NCBI GenBank assembly: GCA_937892915.1
Contig: CALBIC010000136.1
Span: 1 to 64,000 of the forward strand
From: UBA5972 sp002430125
Lineage (GTDB): Bacteria; Pseudomonadota; Alphaproteobacteria; Rhodobacterales; Rhodobacteraceae
DNA length: 64,000 bases
Direction: 5' to 3'
Of the stretch, positions 1 through 8,962 are shown in pieces. The first letter of the stretch is position 1. The number at the start of each line of letters is the position of its first letter. The position numbers were made by a program, and so were the translations under genes. Under the pieces are notes generated by a model, which was given only the letters and a program-made list of their open reading frames with translations, made no database searches and was not told the origin of the DNA.

Positions 1-6
1 ATAGTT

Positions 7-47
7 TCAAAAATACTCTGGGGGTCCGGGGGCAAAGCCCCCGGCCT
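7..47 (-). terminator. Hairpin terminator downstream of dnaE
   Basis: A perfect 8-base-pair GC stem (26-33 with 37-44, loop AAA) lies about 70 bases past the dnaE stop. Read on the minus strand it is followed by a tract ending in TATTTTTGAAA. The position and T-rich tail fit a factor-independent terminator. The TATTTTT tail recurs at other gene ends in the window (3718-3745, 14609-14637), so it may also belong to a dispersed repeat family. Confidence 0.6.
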
Positions 48-118
48 GGCCCAACAAAAATCGACCGGAGGTCGGGCTTTTGGCGGGAGCACTGCTCGCC
101 AGCCGGCCCGCGTTAACC

Positions 119-3100
119 CTAAAACTCCTCGACCATCACAACCCCGCCAAGTGATCGCAATGCGCCCTTGATCTGTGGATTGACGGTGTATCCCTCGCCC
201 AAAGCCATTTCCACTTCACCGCCACCCGGCAGGTCAGGGGCCAAAAGCCTGAGGTTTATCGGCCCTCGGGCCCGACGGTCCACCCCGTCGCCGGGGCGCT
301 TCAACACCCCGGCTATTGTCCCAATAACGTCTGTGTTGTTGATATATACCCGCAGCCCCATGGCGGCGGCGTCCGCCACTGCGCCGTCCACCGGCTGCAC
401 AGAGCGCGCCAGTAATTTCAACTGATCGCCTTCCAAGCTCGCTTCAACTGCAATCACAACATTGGCGCCGGCCGTCAGCAGATCACGGTATTTCTCAAGC
501 GGTTCGGAAAACATCGTGACTTCGTAAAGGCCAGTTGGATCAGACAGTTGTACAAAGGCAAATCGATTACCTCGTGCCGATTTGCGCTGTTGCATGCCTG
601 AAACCGTACCAGCGATTTTGGCGGCAACCGGCTGCCCCGCTGCTTTTTGCATCAGTTCAGCCAGGGTCAGAACGCCTTTGCGTTTCAGCGGCCCTTGATA
701 ATCATCAAGCGGATGGCCTGACAGATAAAAGCCGATCGCCTGATGTTCCTGCCCCAGCTTTTCAACGGGCAACCAGTCGTCGGACATCGGCAGCCGTGGC
801 GGTGGCAGGTCTTCGCCAGCGTCGCCAAACAGCCCGCCTTGGGCCGAGTTGCGTTCTTCATGCGTGGCGCCTGACCAAGCGACCAGTGCGTCAAGGCTGT
901 CAAATACCTTGCGCCGGTTGCTGTCGAGCTGATCGAAACTGCCGGATCGCGCCAACATTTCCATCGGGCGTTTACCGATGCGTTTCAGGTCCACTCGACG
1001 GGCGAAATCGATCAGATCGCGGAACGGTTTCTGATCAGATTCCGTGACGATCAGTTTCATCGCCTCAGCCCCGACATTTTTCAGGGCACCCAGCGCATAG
1101 TGGATTTTGCCGTCTTTAACGGTGAACATCGCACCCGATTGATTAACGCATGGCGGCACAAGATCAATGCCAAGGCGTTTCACCTCTTCCATATAGACGC
1201 CCAGCTTATCGGTCAGATGCATATCGCAATTCATCACGGCGGCCATAAATTCAACCGGATGGTTGGCTTTAAGCCACGCCGTTTGATAGCTGACAACCGC
1301 ATAGGCAGCGGCATGAGACTTGTTGAAACCGTAATTGGCGAATTTATCCAGCAGGTTCCAGACTTCGGTGGCTTTGGCCTTATCAACCCCGTTTTCTGCC
1401 GCACCCTTAATGAATTTCGGACGTTCGGCATCCATTGCCGCCTGAATTTTCTTGCCCATAGCCCGGCGCAACAAGTCGGCGCCGCCAAGGCTGTAGCCAG
1501 CCATTTCCTGCGCGATTTGCATCACCTGTTCCTGATAAACAATGATGCCCTGAGTTTCATCGAGCAGACGGTCGATGGTCGGATGCAGATTTTCCCGCTC
1601 CTTGCGGCCGTTTTTCACATCACAAAACATCGGGATGTTTTCCATCGGACCGGGGCGATAAAGGGCGACCAGCGCAATGATGTCCTCGATACATGTCGGC
1701 TTCATCTGCCTGAGCGCGTCCATCATGCCCGAGCTTTCCACCTGAAACACCGCGGTGGTTTTGGCGGATGCGTACAGATCGTAGGTCTTTTCGTCATCGA
1801 GCGGGATCAGCCCGATGTCGATCTCAATTTCGCGTTGCTTCAACAGATCGAGCGCGTTCTGGATCACAGTCAGGGTTTTCAGCCCAAGAAAGTCGAATTT
1901 GACAAGTCCGGCCTGTTCAACCCATTTCATGTTAAACTGCGTCGCGGGCATGTCGGATCGCGGGTCTTTGTAAAGCGGCACAAGCTCGTCCAGAGGCCGG
2001 TCACCGATCACCACGCCAGCAGCATGGGTTGACGCATTACGCAACAAGCCTTCAACTTGACCGGCATAATCCAACATACGGGCAACGACTTCTTCCGATT
2101 TCGCTTCTTCCCGCAGGCGCGGCTCGTCCGCCAGTGCCTTTTCGATGCTGACGGGTTTGACCCCCTCGACCGGGATCAGTTTGGAAAGCCGATCAACTTG
2201 CCCATAGGGCATTTGCAGAACGCGACCAACGTCCCGAACAGCGGCTTTGGACAAGAGCGCGCCGAAGGTGATGATTTGGGCGACGCGATCACGGCCGTAT
2301 TTCTGTTGGACATACTGGATCACTTCCTCCCGGCGATCCATGCAAAAGTCGATATCAAAATCCGGCATCGACACGCGTTCGGGGTTGAGGAACCGTTCGA
2401 ACAGCAACGCGTAGCGCAATGGGTCAAGATCAGTGATGGTCAGTGCATAGGCAACCAGCGAACCAGCGCCGGAACCGCGCCCCGGCCCAACCGGAATATT
2501 CTGATCCTTGGCCCATTTAATGAAATCCGCAACGATCAGGAAGTAGCCGGGAAATCCCATACCCTCGATCACGCCAAGTTCAAAATCAAGCCGCGCCTGA
2601 TATTCCTGAACCGTCACCGCATGCGGGATAATGTCCAGTCGGGCCTTAAGGCCCTGGTTGGCGGCACGGCGCAGTTCTTCGACTTCGTTATCCGCAAATT
2701 TCGGCAAGATCGGGTCGCGAGTTGCCACCTTGAAAGCGCATCTACGGGCGATTTCAACCGTGTTTTCAATCGCTTCTGGCAGGTCGGCAAACAGCGCGAC
2801 CATTTCTGTCTGGGATTTGAAATAGTGTTGTTGCGTCAGATGCCGACGGGGTTCTTGTTGATCCACATAAGCCCCATCTGAAATGCAGATCAAAGCGTCA
2901 TGTGCTGCGTACATTTCGGGTTTCGGGAAATAAACGTCATTGGTTGCGACCAGCGGCAGGTTCAACGCATAGGCTATTTCAATAAAACCGCGTTCGGTCG
3001 TCTGTTCGGCTGGGGTATTGTGGCCATCCATGCCGGGATGACGCTGTAATTCCACATAAAGCCGGTCGCCAAAGACTGCGGCAAGGCGCGTCATCAGAGC

Positions 3101-3574
3101 CTCGGCTTTGGTGCGTTGTCCGTCCAACAGCAGTTGGCCGACCGGGCCGCCCGGACCGCCTGACAGGCAAATAACATCCGTACAATGCGCGGCAAGCACG
3201 TCAAAGGATACGCGCGGCACACCGTCGCCGGCCTCAAGGAATGCTGCCGAAGACAGTTTCATCAAATGCCCATAGCCAACCTCGGTTTGCGCCAAAAGCA
3301 CAAGCGGGCGTGGCGGGATGTGCCGTTCGCCGGGGCGGTCGGGGGTCTCGTATTCCAGATCAAGCTGACAGCCGATGATCGGCTGCACCCCGCCGTCTGC
3401 CGCATAGATTGAGAATTCAAGAGCAGCGAACATGTTGTTGGTGTCAGTGACCGCGACCGCTGGCATTTTATGCTTGGCGCAAAGTCCGGCGAGAGATTTC
3501 ACCCGCACAGCCCCTTCCAGCAGAGAATACTCGGTATGGGTTCTGAGATGGATGAATCGGGGTGCATTTGACAT
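119..3574 (-). CDS. dnaE: DNA polymerase III subunit alpha
   Basis: Replicative polymerase catalytic subunit, 1151 residues, the usual DnaE1 length. The N-terminal PHP domain opens with the FIHLRTHTEYSLLEGA block. The polymerase core carries the PDFDIDFCMDRR motif, with the catalytic aspartates, and the GPGRGSGAGSLVAY block. A helix-hairpin-helix/OB-fold C-terminal part includes QQRKSARGNRFAFVQLSD. The reading frame is open 45 codons further upstream, but that stretch is low-complexity intergenic hairpin DNA, and family members begin near MSNAPRFIHLRTH, so the ATG at 3574 is chosen. No clear Shine-Dalgarno precedes it. A possible -10 (TATCCT) lies just upstream, so the message may be leaderless (inference). 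The gene is divergent from uraH and alone in its transcription unit. Confidence 0.97.
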   Translation of the reverse strand: MSNAPRFIHLRTHTEYSLLEGAVRVKSLAGLCAKHKMPAVAVTDTNNMFAALEFSIYAADGGVQPIIGCQLDLEYETPDRPGERHIPPRPLVLLAQTEVGYGHLMKLSSAAFLEAGDGVPRVSFDVLAAHCTDVICLSGGPGGPVGQLLLDGQRTKAEALMTRLAAVFGDRLYVELQRHPGMDGHNTPAEQTTERGFIEIAYALNLPLVATNDVYFPKPEMYAAHDALICISDGAYVDQQEPRRHLTQQHYFKSQTEMVALFADLPEAIENTVEIARRCAFKVATRDPILPKFADNEVEELRRAANQGLKARLDIIPHAVTVQEYQARLDFELGVIEGMGFPGYFLIVADFIKWAKDQNIPVGPGRGSGAGSLVAYALTITDLDPLRYALLFERFLNPERVSMPDFDIDFCMDRREEVIQYVQQKYGRDRVAQIITFGALLSKAAVRDVGRVLQMPYGQVDRLSKLIPVEGVKPVSIEKALADEPRLREEAKSEEVVARMLDYAGQVEGLLRNASTHAAGVVIGDRPLDELVPLYKDPRSDMPATQFNMKWVEQAGLVKFDFLGLKTLTVIQNALDLLKQREIEIDIGLIPLDDEKTYDLYASAKTTAVFQVESSGMMDALRQMKPTCIEDIIALVALYRPGPMENIPMFCDVKNGRKERENLHPTIDRLLDETQGIIVYQEQVMQIAQEMAGYSLGGADLLRRAMGKKIQAAMDAERPKFIKGAAENGVDKAKATEVWNLLDKFANYGFNKSHAAAYAVVSYQTAWLKANHPVEFMAAVMNCDMHLTDKLGVYMEEVKRLGIDLVPPCVNQSGAMFTVKDGKIHYALGALKNVGAEAMKLIVTESDQKPFRDLIDFARRVDLKRIGKRPMEMLARSGSFDQLDSNRRKVFDSLDALVAWSGATHEERNSAQGGLFGDAGEDLPPPRLPMSDDWLPVEKLGQEHQAIGFYLSGHPLDDYQGPLKRKGVLTLAELMQKAAGQPVAAKIAGTVSGMQQRKSARGNRFAFVQLSDPTGLYEVTMFSEPLEKYRDLLTAGANVVIAVEASLEGDQLKLLARSVQPVDGAVADAAAMGLRVYINNTDVIGTIAGVLKRPGDGVDRRARGPINLRLLAPDLPGGGEVEMALGEGYTVNPQIKGALRSLGGVVMVEEF

Positions 3575-3599
3575 ATGGTAAGGATAGACCAGCCGGAAA

Positions 3600-3745
3600 G
3601 CGTCAGAAAGCTTAAAACGGCGGGCTTGTTGACTCTGGCAAGCAGGGCGCTCCCGCCCAAGGACGAACTTTGTTCGCCTTAGTTGGGCCGGGTATTTTTT
3701 GCCGGGCAAAAAATGGTGCCTCCGGCGGGAGTATTTTTCAAACGA
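3600..3745. repeat. Cluster of intergenic hairpins between dnaE and uraH
   Basis: Non-coding. It holds several inverted repeats: a stem with a one-base bulge at 3659-3680 (AAGGACGAAC against GTTCGCCTT), a TTTTTTGC/GCAAAAAA stem around 3694-3714, and a CTCCGGCGGGAGTATTTTT element at 3719-3738. The last closely resembles the motifs at the left edge and at 14609-14637. This is typical of small dispersed REP-like repeats. It lies between divergent genes, so it is not an ordinary terminator. Confidence 0.55.
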
Positions 3746-3800
3746 TGATGGGGGTTGCCAGTTTTGTAGATTGGTGTTGATTTGGTGGCAGGAGGATCAC

Positions 3801-4151
3801 ATGGGAAAATTGACAACGCATGTGCTGGACACGGCACTTGGGCGACCGGCTGAGGGGTTGGAAATCGAGTTGTTTCGGGTTTCAGGCAATACGCATGAAA
3901 AGATCGGGTCGTTCACAACCAATGCTGACGGGCGGGTGAGTGCACCTTTGCTGGAAGGCAAAGCTTTCAAAACCGGGACATATGAGTTGGTGTTCCATGC
4001 AGGTCCCTATCTGGACCGGGTTTTGCCCTGTTTGGCCAATCCAAAATTTCTGGATCAGATCCCGCTTCGATTCGGGATTAGCGACGACAGCCATTACCAT
4101 GTACCCTTGTTGTTATCGCCCTATTCCTATTCGACATATCGCGGCAGTTGA
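3801..4151 (+). CDS. uraH: 5-hydroxyisourate hydrolase
   Basis: Transthyretin-related protein that hydrolyses 5-hydroxyisourate to OHCU in uric-acid breakdown; 116 residues, the normal length. It begins GKLTTHVLDTALGRPA, the family N-terminal block whose His contributes to the active site, and ends in the diagnostic YRGS tetrapeptide. It also contains the conserved HYHVPLLLSPYSYSTY stretch. The ATG at 3801 follows an AGGAGG ribosome site at about 3790, which overrides a longer open frame. It sits just upstream of the xanthine dehydrogenase genes, consistent with a purine-to-allantoin pathway. No urate oxidase or OHCU decarboxylase is visible in the window. Confidence 0.95.
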   Translation: MGKLTTHVLDTALGRPAEGLEIELFRVSGNTHEKIGSFTTNADGRVSAPLLEGKAFKTGTYELVFHAGPYLDRVLPCLANPKFLDQIPLRFGISDDSHYHVPLLLSPYSYSTYRGS

Positions 4152-4288
4152 CAAAGCGCTTGTCAGATCAGGTCTGGTCTGCTTAGCTTGGGTTCTGAAA
4201 AATCAGGGAAGGTCGCGCACCGGTTTTACGTCGCATCGGACGGGGGCGCACAAGGCTTAACGCAGAGAAGGCGGCGGACATTTTCGGT

Positions 4289-5692
4289 ATGACAATCGAG
4301 TTTCTTCTGAACGGAGAGACCGTGCGCTTAGAGGGGCAACCCCTGGGCCGCACTTTGCTTGAATGGTTACGCGAAACCCGAAAAATGACGGGCACCAAAG
4401 AGGGTTGCAACGAGGGCGATTGCGGGGCCTGCACGGTGATGGTGTCGTCGATGGAAGACGGCATTGTCAGCCATCAGGCGCTGAACGCATGTATCCTGTT
4501 TTTACCGCAACTGCACGGCAAGGCAGTTCGCACGGTCGAAGGGCTGGTGTCGCCAAAGGGTGCGCCGCATCCGGTTCAGGCAGCTATGGTCGATCATCAT
4601 GGCAGTCAATGCGGGTTCTGCACACCGGGTTTCATTATGTCGATGACGGCCGCGCATCAGAACGGCCGACGGGATCACAACGATGTTCTGGCGGGAAATT
4701 TATGCCGTTGCACGGGATACGCGCCGATCATCCGCGCAGCCGAGGCAGCTGCCAAAAAGCCCCGGACAGAATGGCTTGAGGATCGCCGGGCCTTGTCGGT
4801 ACTGGCTGATGTCGAGTCCCTTGATATTCCTGGTGTATACGCGCCGCGTGGACTTGACGATTTCGCCACTTGGTATCTGGCCAATCCGGACGCGACTATC
4901 ATTGGCGGCGCTACGGATGTTGGCCTTTGGGTGACCAAGCGGCTGGTTGATTTGCCAAAGATGTTGTTGGCCGGAAGAGTTGCAGAGTTGAAGCAAGTCG
5001 AGGTTATGACCAACTCGATCCGCATAGGGGCTGCGGTTAATATGTCCGAAGTATTGGATCTGATGTCAGGCTATCACCCGGATTTCGCGGAAATGATCCG
5101 CCGCTATGGGTCAACACAGGTGCGTAATGCGGCGACGATCGGTGGGAATATCGCCAATGGCTCGCCCATTGGCGATGGCCCTCCGGCGCTGATTGCCCTT
5201 GGTGCCACGCTGCATTTGCGGCGCGGCGACAAGACCCGTGATATGCCCCTTGAGGATTATTTCGTCGCTTATGGCAAGCAGGACCGTGCGCAAGGCGAAT
5301 TTGTCGAGGCGGTGTCGATCCCGCGTCAGGCTGACGTGTTGAAATGCTACAAAATATCCAAACGATTCGATCAGGATATTTCTGCGGTGTGCGGCTGTTT
5401 TAATATCATCGTTGAGGATGGGATGGTCACAGCGGCACGTATCGCATTTGGCGGCATGGCGGCCACGCCAAAGCGGGCCACAGCGGTCGAAGATGCTTTG
5501 ATCGGCAATCCATGGACTGAACAGGTGGTTATGGCTGCAGCGCGAAAGTTTGCTGTCGATTATGCCCCAATCGACGACATGCGAGCCTCAAGTAGGTATC
5601 GCCTGACCATCGCCAGAAATTTATTGCAGCGCTGTCTGACCGAAAGCCAGCTTGGGAATAAATACACCCGCGTTCTTGAGGCCCGCGCATGA
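4289..5692 (+). CDS. xdhA: Xanthine dehydrogenase small subunit (FeS/FAD)
   Basis: Electron-transfer subunit of xanthine dehydrogenase, 467 residues. The N-terminal plant-type 2Fe-2S domain has CNEGDCGACTV (Cys40, 45, 48). A second 2Fe-2S domain has QCGFCTPGF and LCRCTGY. From about residue 185 there is a molybdopterin-dehydrogenase FAD domain, with the GGATDVG and IGGNIANGSPIGD motifs, and a CO-dehydrogenase flavoprotein C-terminal domain. The architecture matches Rhodobacter-type XdhA, which partners XdhB. An AGAGAAGG ribosome site lies upstream. The stop overlaps the xdhB start by four bases (ATGA), indicating translational coupling. Confidence 0.97.
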   Translation: MTIEFLLNGETVRLEGQPLGRTLLEWLRETRKMTGTKEGCNEGDCGACTVMVSSMEDGIVSHQALNACILFLPQLHGKAVRTVEGLVSPKGAPHPVQAAMVDHHGSQCGFCTPGFIMSMTAAHQNGRRDHNDVLAGNLCRCTGYAPIIRAAEAAAKKPRTEWLEDRRALSVLADVESLDIPGVYAPRGLDDFATWYLANPDATIIGGATDVGLWVTKRLVDLPKMLLAGRVAELKQVEVMTNSIRIGAAVNMSEVLDLMSGYHPDFAEMIRRYGSTQVRNAATIGGNIANGSPIGDGPPALIALGATLHLRRGDKTRDMPLEDYFVAYGKQDRAQGEFVEAVSIPRQADVLKCYKISKRFDQDISAVCGCFNIIVEDGMVTAARIAFGGMAATPKRATAVEDALIGNPWTEQVVMAAARKFAVDYAPIDDMRASSRYRLTIARNLLQRCLTESQLGNKYTRVLEARA

Positions 5693-7998
5693 CTGTCGGC
5701 CAGAAACTGCCGCATGACGCGGCCTGGATGCACGTTTCGGGCAATGCGCGGTATGTTGACGACATACCGGTACCGGACAATTGCCTGCATCTGGCGTTTG
5801 GTCTGTCGACGATTGCACATGGTCATATCCTTTCAATGAATATTGACGCTGTGCGCGCAGCACCCGGCGTTGTGAATGTTTTGACGGCGGATGATCTGCC
5901 GGGCGCAAATGATGTCTCGCCTTCCGCGCATGACGAGCCTTTGCTGTCTGACGGCAGTGTTCACTATGTAGGCCAGCCCTTGTTTCTGGTGCTGGCCACC
6001 AGCCATTTGGCAGCCCGAAAAGCCGCGCGTCTGGCCAAAGTTCAGTACCGCGAGAAAAAACCAATTCTGTCATTTGATGATGCAATTGCTGCAGACACCT
6101 GCTTTGAAAAACCGTTGCAATTCCTGAAAGGCACGCCCGAAGTGGCAATCGCCCGCGCGGCGCACCGGGTTGAAGGGCGCATTGAAATGGGCGGGCAGGA
6201 ACATTTCTATCTTGAAGGGCAAGTCTCGCTTGCTATGCCTCAGGAGGGTGGCGATATGCTGGTGCATGCGTCAACCCAGCATCCGACTGAAATTCAGCAC
6301 AAAGTGGCCGAGGCTTTGGATGTGCCCTTCAATGCGGTCCGGGTTGAAATCCGCCGAATGGGTGGGGGTTTTGGCGGCAAAGAAAGTCAGGGCAATGCTT
6401 TGGCCGTTTCTTGCGCGGTTGCAGCACAACTGACCGGCAAACCCTGCAAAATGCGGTATGACCGGGATGATGATATGATTATCACCGGCAAGCGGCATGA
6501 ATTCCGGATTGATTATCAAGCAGGCTTTGACGAGGACGGACGACTAGAAGGCGTCACCTTCACCCAATTCGCCCGCTGCGGATGGGCGCAAGATTTGTCT
6601 ATTCCGGTGGCAGACCGCGCGATGCTGCATGCCGATAACGCCTATAACCTGCCACATGCGCGGATTGTCTCGCACCGGCTTAAAACCAACACCGTGTCCA
6701 ACACAGCCTATCGCGGGTTTGGCGGGCCGCAGGGTGTTGTCGGGATCGAACGCGTGATGGACCATATCGCGCATGCGCTTGGCAAAGATCCGGCCGACGT
6801 TCGCAAGATCAATTATTATCAGTCTTACACCGCCAAGACCGGCGAAACGACGCCTTACCATATGGAAGTGACCGACAGCGTTATCCACGAGATCAGCGAC
6901 GAGTTGCTGAAATCCTCGGATTATGTCGCCCGGCGTGAAGCGGTGAAAATCTTCAATGAACGCAATCCGATCCTGAAGCGGGGCATTGCGATTACGCCCG
7001 TCAAGTTCGGGATTTCCTTTACGCTGACACATCTCAATCAGGCCGGGGCTTTGGTGCATGTTTATGCCGATGGTTCGATCCAACTGAACCACGGCGGCAC
7101 CGAAATGGGCCAGGGTCTGTTCACCAAGGTGGCTCAGGTGGCAGCAGATACGTTTGGCGTCGGTATGGACCGGGTCAAGATCACCGCGACGGATACCGGC
7201 AAGGTGCCGAACACTTCGGCTACAGCAGCCTCGTCCGGGTCTGATCTGAATGGTATGGCGGTGCGTGCGGCTTGTGACCAAATCCGCAACCGGCTGGTAA
7301 ATTTCGTCAAAACCAAGCATGGCGACAAGGACAGTATGGTTGTATTCGAAGGTGGCCGGATCACGGTTGACGTGAAAGAGTTCGATTTCGCCACCGTTGT
7401 GGCCGAGGCTTATCAGGCGCGGATATCACTGTCCTCGACCGGATTTTACGCCACACCTGATATTGAATGGGACCGCAAAAAGGGTCGCGGACGACCGTTT
7501 TATTATTTCGCCTACGGCGCTGCGGTGACCGAAGTTGTGATCGACACCCTGACCGGCGAGAACCGTATATTGCGTACCGATATCCTGCACGATGTGGGCC
7601 GGTCGTTAAACCCGGCTTTGGATATCGGACAGGTCGAAGGCGGTTACGTGCAGGGTGCCGGTTGGCTGACAACCGAAGAATTGGTCTGGGATGCCAAAGG
7701 GCGTTTGATGACGCATGCGCCGTCAACTTACAAAATCCCGGCCTGTTCTGACCGGCCCGAAATTTTTAACGTGAACCTATGGGAACGGGGCTTAAATCAG
7801 GCCAAGACGATTTACCGCTCGAAGGCTGTGGGGGAACCACCTTTCATGCTGGGTATCTCGGCGTTTCTGGCGCTATCAGATGCGATTGCCGCTTGTGGTG
7901 ATGGCAGCCGTTATGTGGCACTGGATGCTCCTGCCACCGCAGAACGGATTTTGTTTGCGGTTATGGACCAGCAAACGGGGCTGCGCGATGGGGTTTGA
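5689..7998 (+). CDS. xdhB: Xanthine dehydrogenase large molybdopterin subunit
   Basis: Catalytic subunit oxidising hypoxanthine and xanthine, 769 residues. It shows the aldehyde-oxidase/xanthine-dehydrogenase a/b hammerhead domain at the N terminus. Molybdopterin-binding motifs follow: MGGGFGGKESQ, AYRGFGGPQG and GGTEMGQGLFTKV. The C-terminal SKAVGEPPFMLG block holds the catalytic glutamate (about Glu716). It overlaps xdhA by four bases and xdhC by eleven, so all three are probably co-translated. The length and motifs are complete, with no sign of decay. Confidence 0.97.
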   Translation: MTVGQKLPHDAAWMHVSGNARYVDDIPVPDNCLHLAFGLSTIAHGHILSMNIDAVRAAPGVVNVLTADDLPGANDVSPSAHDEPLLSDGSVHYVGQPLFLVLATSHLAARKAARLAKVQYREKKPILSFDDAIAADTCFEKPLQFLKGTPEVAIARAAHRVEGRIEMGGQEHFYLEGQVSLAMPQEGGDMLVHASTQHPTEIQHKVAEALDVPFNAVRVEIRRMGGGFGGKESQGNALAVSCAVAAQLTGKPCKMRYDRDDDMIITGKRHEFRIDYQAGFDEDGRLEGVTFTQFARCGWAQDLSIPVADRAMLHADNAYNLPHARIVSHRLKTNTVSNTAYRGFGGPQGVVGIERVMDHIAHALGKDPADVRKINYYQSYTAKTGETTPYHMEVTDSVIHEISDELLKSSDYVARREAVKIFNERNPILKRGIAITPVKFGISFTLTHLNQAGALVHVYADGSIQLNHGGTEMGQGLFTKVAQVAADTFGVGMDRVKITATDTGKVPNTSATAASSGSDLNGMAVRAACDQIRNRLVNFVKTKHGDKDSMVVFEGGRITVDVKEFDFATVVAEAYQARISLSSTGFYATPDIEWDRKKGRGRPFYYFAYGAAVTEVVIDTLTGENRILRTDILHDVGRSLNPALDIGQVEGGYVQGAGWLTTEELVWDAKGRLMTHAPSTYKIPACSDRPEIFNVNLWERGLNQAKTIYRSKAVGEPPFMLGISAFLALSDAIAACGDGSRYVALDAPATAERILFAVMDQQTGLRDGV

Positions 7999-8962
7999 TC
8001 TGATCCGCTTGGTGGCCTTGACCGAACAGCACGGTGTCGTGGCGCGTATCATCGTGGCCGCCAGCAAAGGTTCGGTTCCGCGCGAACCGGGGGCGGCGAT
8101 GTTTGTTTGGGCAGTCGGCCAAGAAGGGACGATCGGCGGCGGCACACTGGAGTTTGAAGCCGTCAAAGCGGCGCGTGTGGCTTTAACGGCGGGGTCGGGC
8201 CAGCCATTGCTTGCGCATATTCCTCTAGGCCCGGCGTTGGGGCAATGTTGCGGCGGGTCGGTCAGCCTGCTGACTGAGGTTTATTCAGTCGGCTACTGCG
8301 CGCGGTTGCAGAACTTAACTGACAATGGCCTGCCCTTTTGTCGCCGCGTAAACAGCAATGCGCCAGAGCCTTTAGCCGTAAGCCGGATCATGGCGGCAGC
8401 ACGTGGTCAGGGCATTCAGCCCGCGCCTGGTTTGATTGCAGGCTGGATGGTTGAGCCAATGTCGCCTGCCCGCCTACCCCTGTGGATATACGGTGCCGGT
8501 CACGTGGGCCGGGCCTTGGTCAATACACTCGCGCCACTGGGATACGAGATATGTTGGGTGGACACCCACGCCGACCGGTTTCCTGAAATGATGCCCGATC
8601 ACGTCAACCCACTGGTGGCAATCAACCCCGTGCGGGTGGTTCCTCATGCGCCAGCCGATGCGCGACATTTGATTCTAACCTATTCCCACAACCTTGATCT
8701 TGAACTGTGCCACGGCATCCTTTCGCACAGCTTCCATAGCGTCGGACTGATCGGGTCGGCAACCAAATGGGCGCGCTTTCGCAAGCGCCTTGCGGCTTTG
8801 GGCCACTCAGGTGCGCAAATAAGCCGCATCACTTGCCCGATTGGCATGCCTGAACTTGGCAAAGCCCCCGAAAGAATTGCCGTGGGTGTCGCAACTAAGC
8901 TATTGATGGCCGAGGTCGCCGTTGCATCCGGCCAAGGTATCGCAAAGGAACCCGCCATATGA
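7988..8962 (+). CDS. xdhC: XdhC molybdenum cofactor chaperone
   Basis: XdhC binds Moco, promotes its sulfuration and inserts it into XdhB. The protein has 324 residues. An N-terminal XdhC/CoxI domain (KGSVPREPGAAMFV, IGGGTLEFEA) is followed by a C-terminal Rossmann fold (WIYGAGHVGRALV). The reading frame is open upstream, inside xdhB, but the ATG at 7988 gives the usual N terminus. Its last four bases overlap the start of an ABC ATPase gene, tying cofactor insertion and substrate import into one transcript. Confidence 0.95.
   Translation: MGFDLIRLVALTEQHGVVARIIVAASKGSVPREPGAAMFVWAVGQEGTIGGGTLEFEAVKAARVALTAGSGQPLLAHIPLGPALGQCCGGSVSLLTEVYSVGYCARLQNLTDNGLPFCRRVNSNAPEPLAVSRIMAAARGQGIQPAPGLIAGWMVEPMSPARLPLWIYGAGHVGRALVNTLAPLGYEICWVDTHADRFPEMMPDHVNPLVAINPVRVVPHAPADARHLILTYSHNLDLELCHGILSHSFHSVGLIGSATKWARFRKRLAALGHSGAQISRITCPIGMPELGKAPERIAVGVATKLLMAEVAVASGQGIAKEPAI

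Noticed and set aside
1100..2881. Long plus-strand open frames (310 and 274 codons) opposite dnaE
   Set aside because: They lie entirely antisense to the intact dnaE, have no domain-like sequence and no ribosome site; GC-rich third positions make such shadow frames common.
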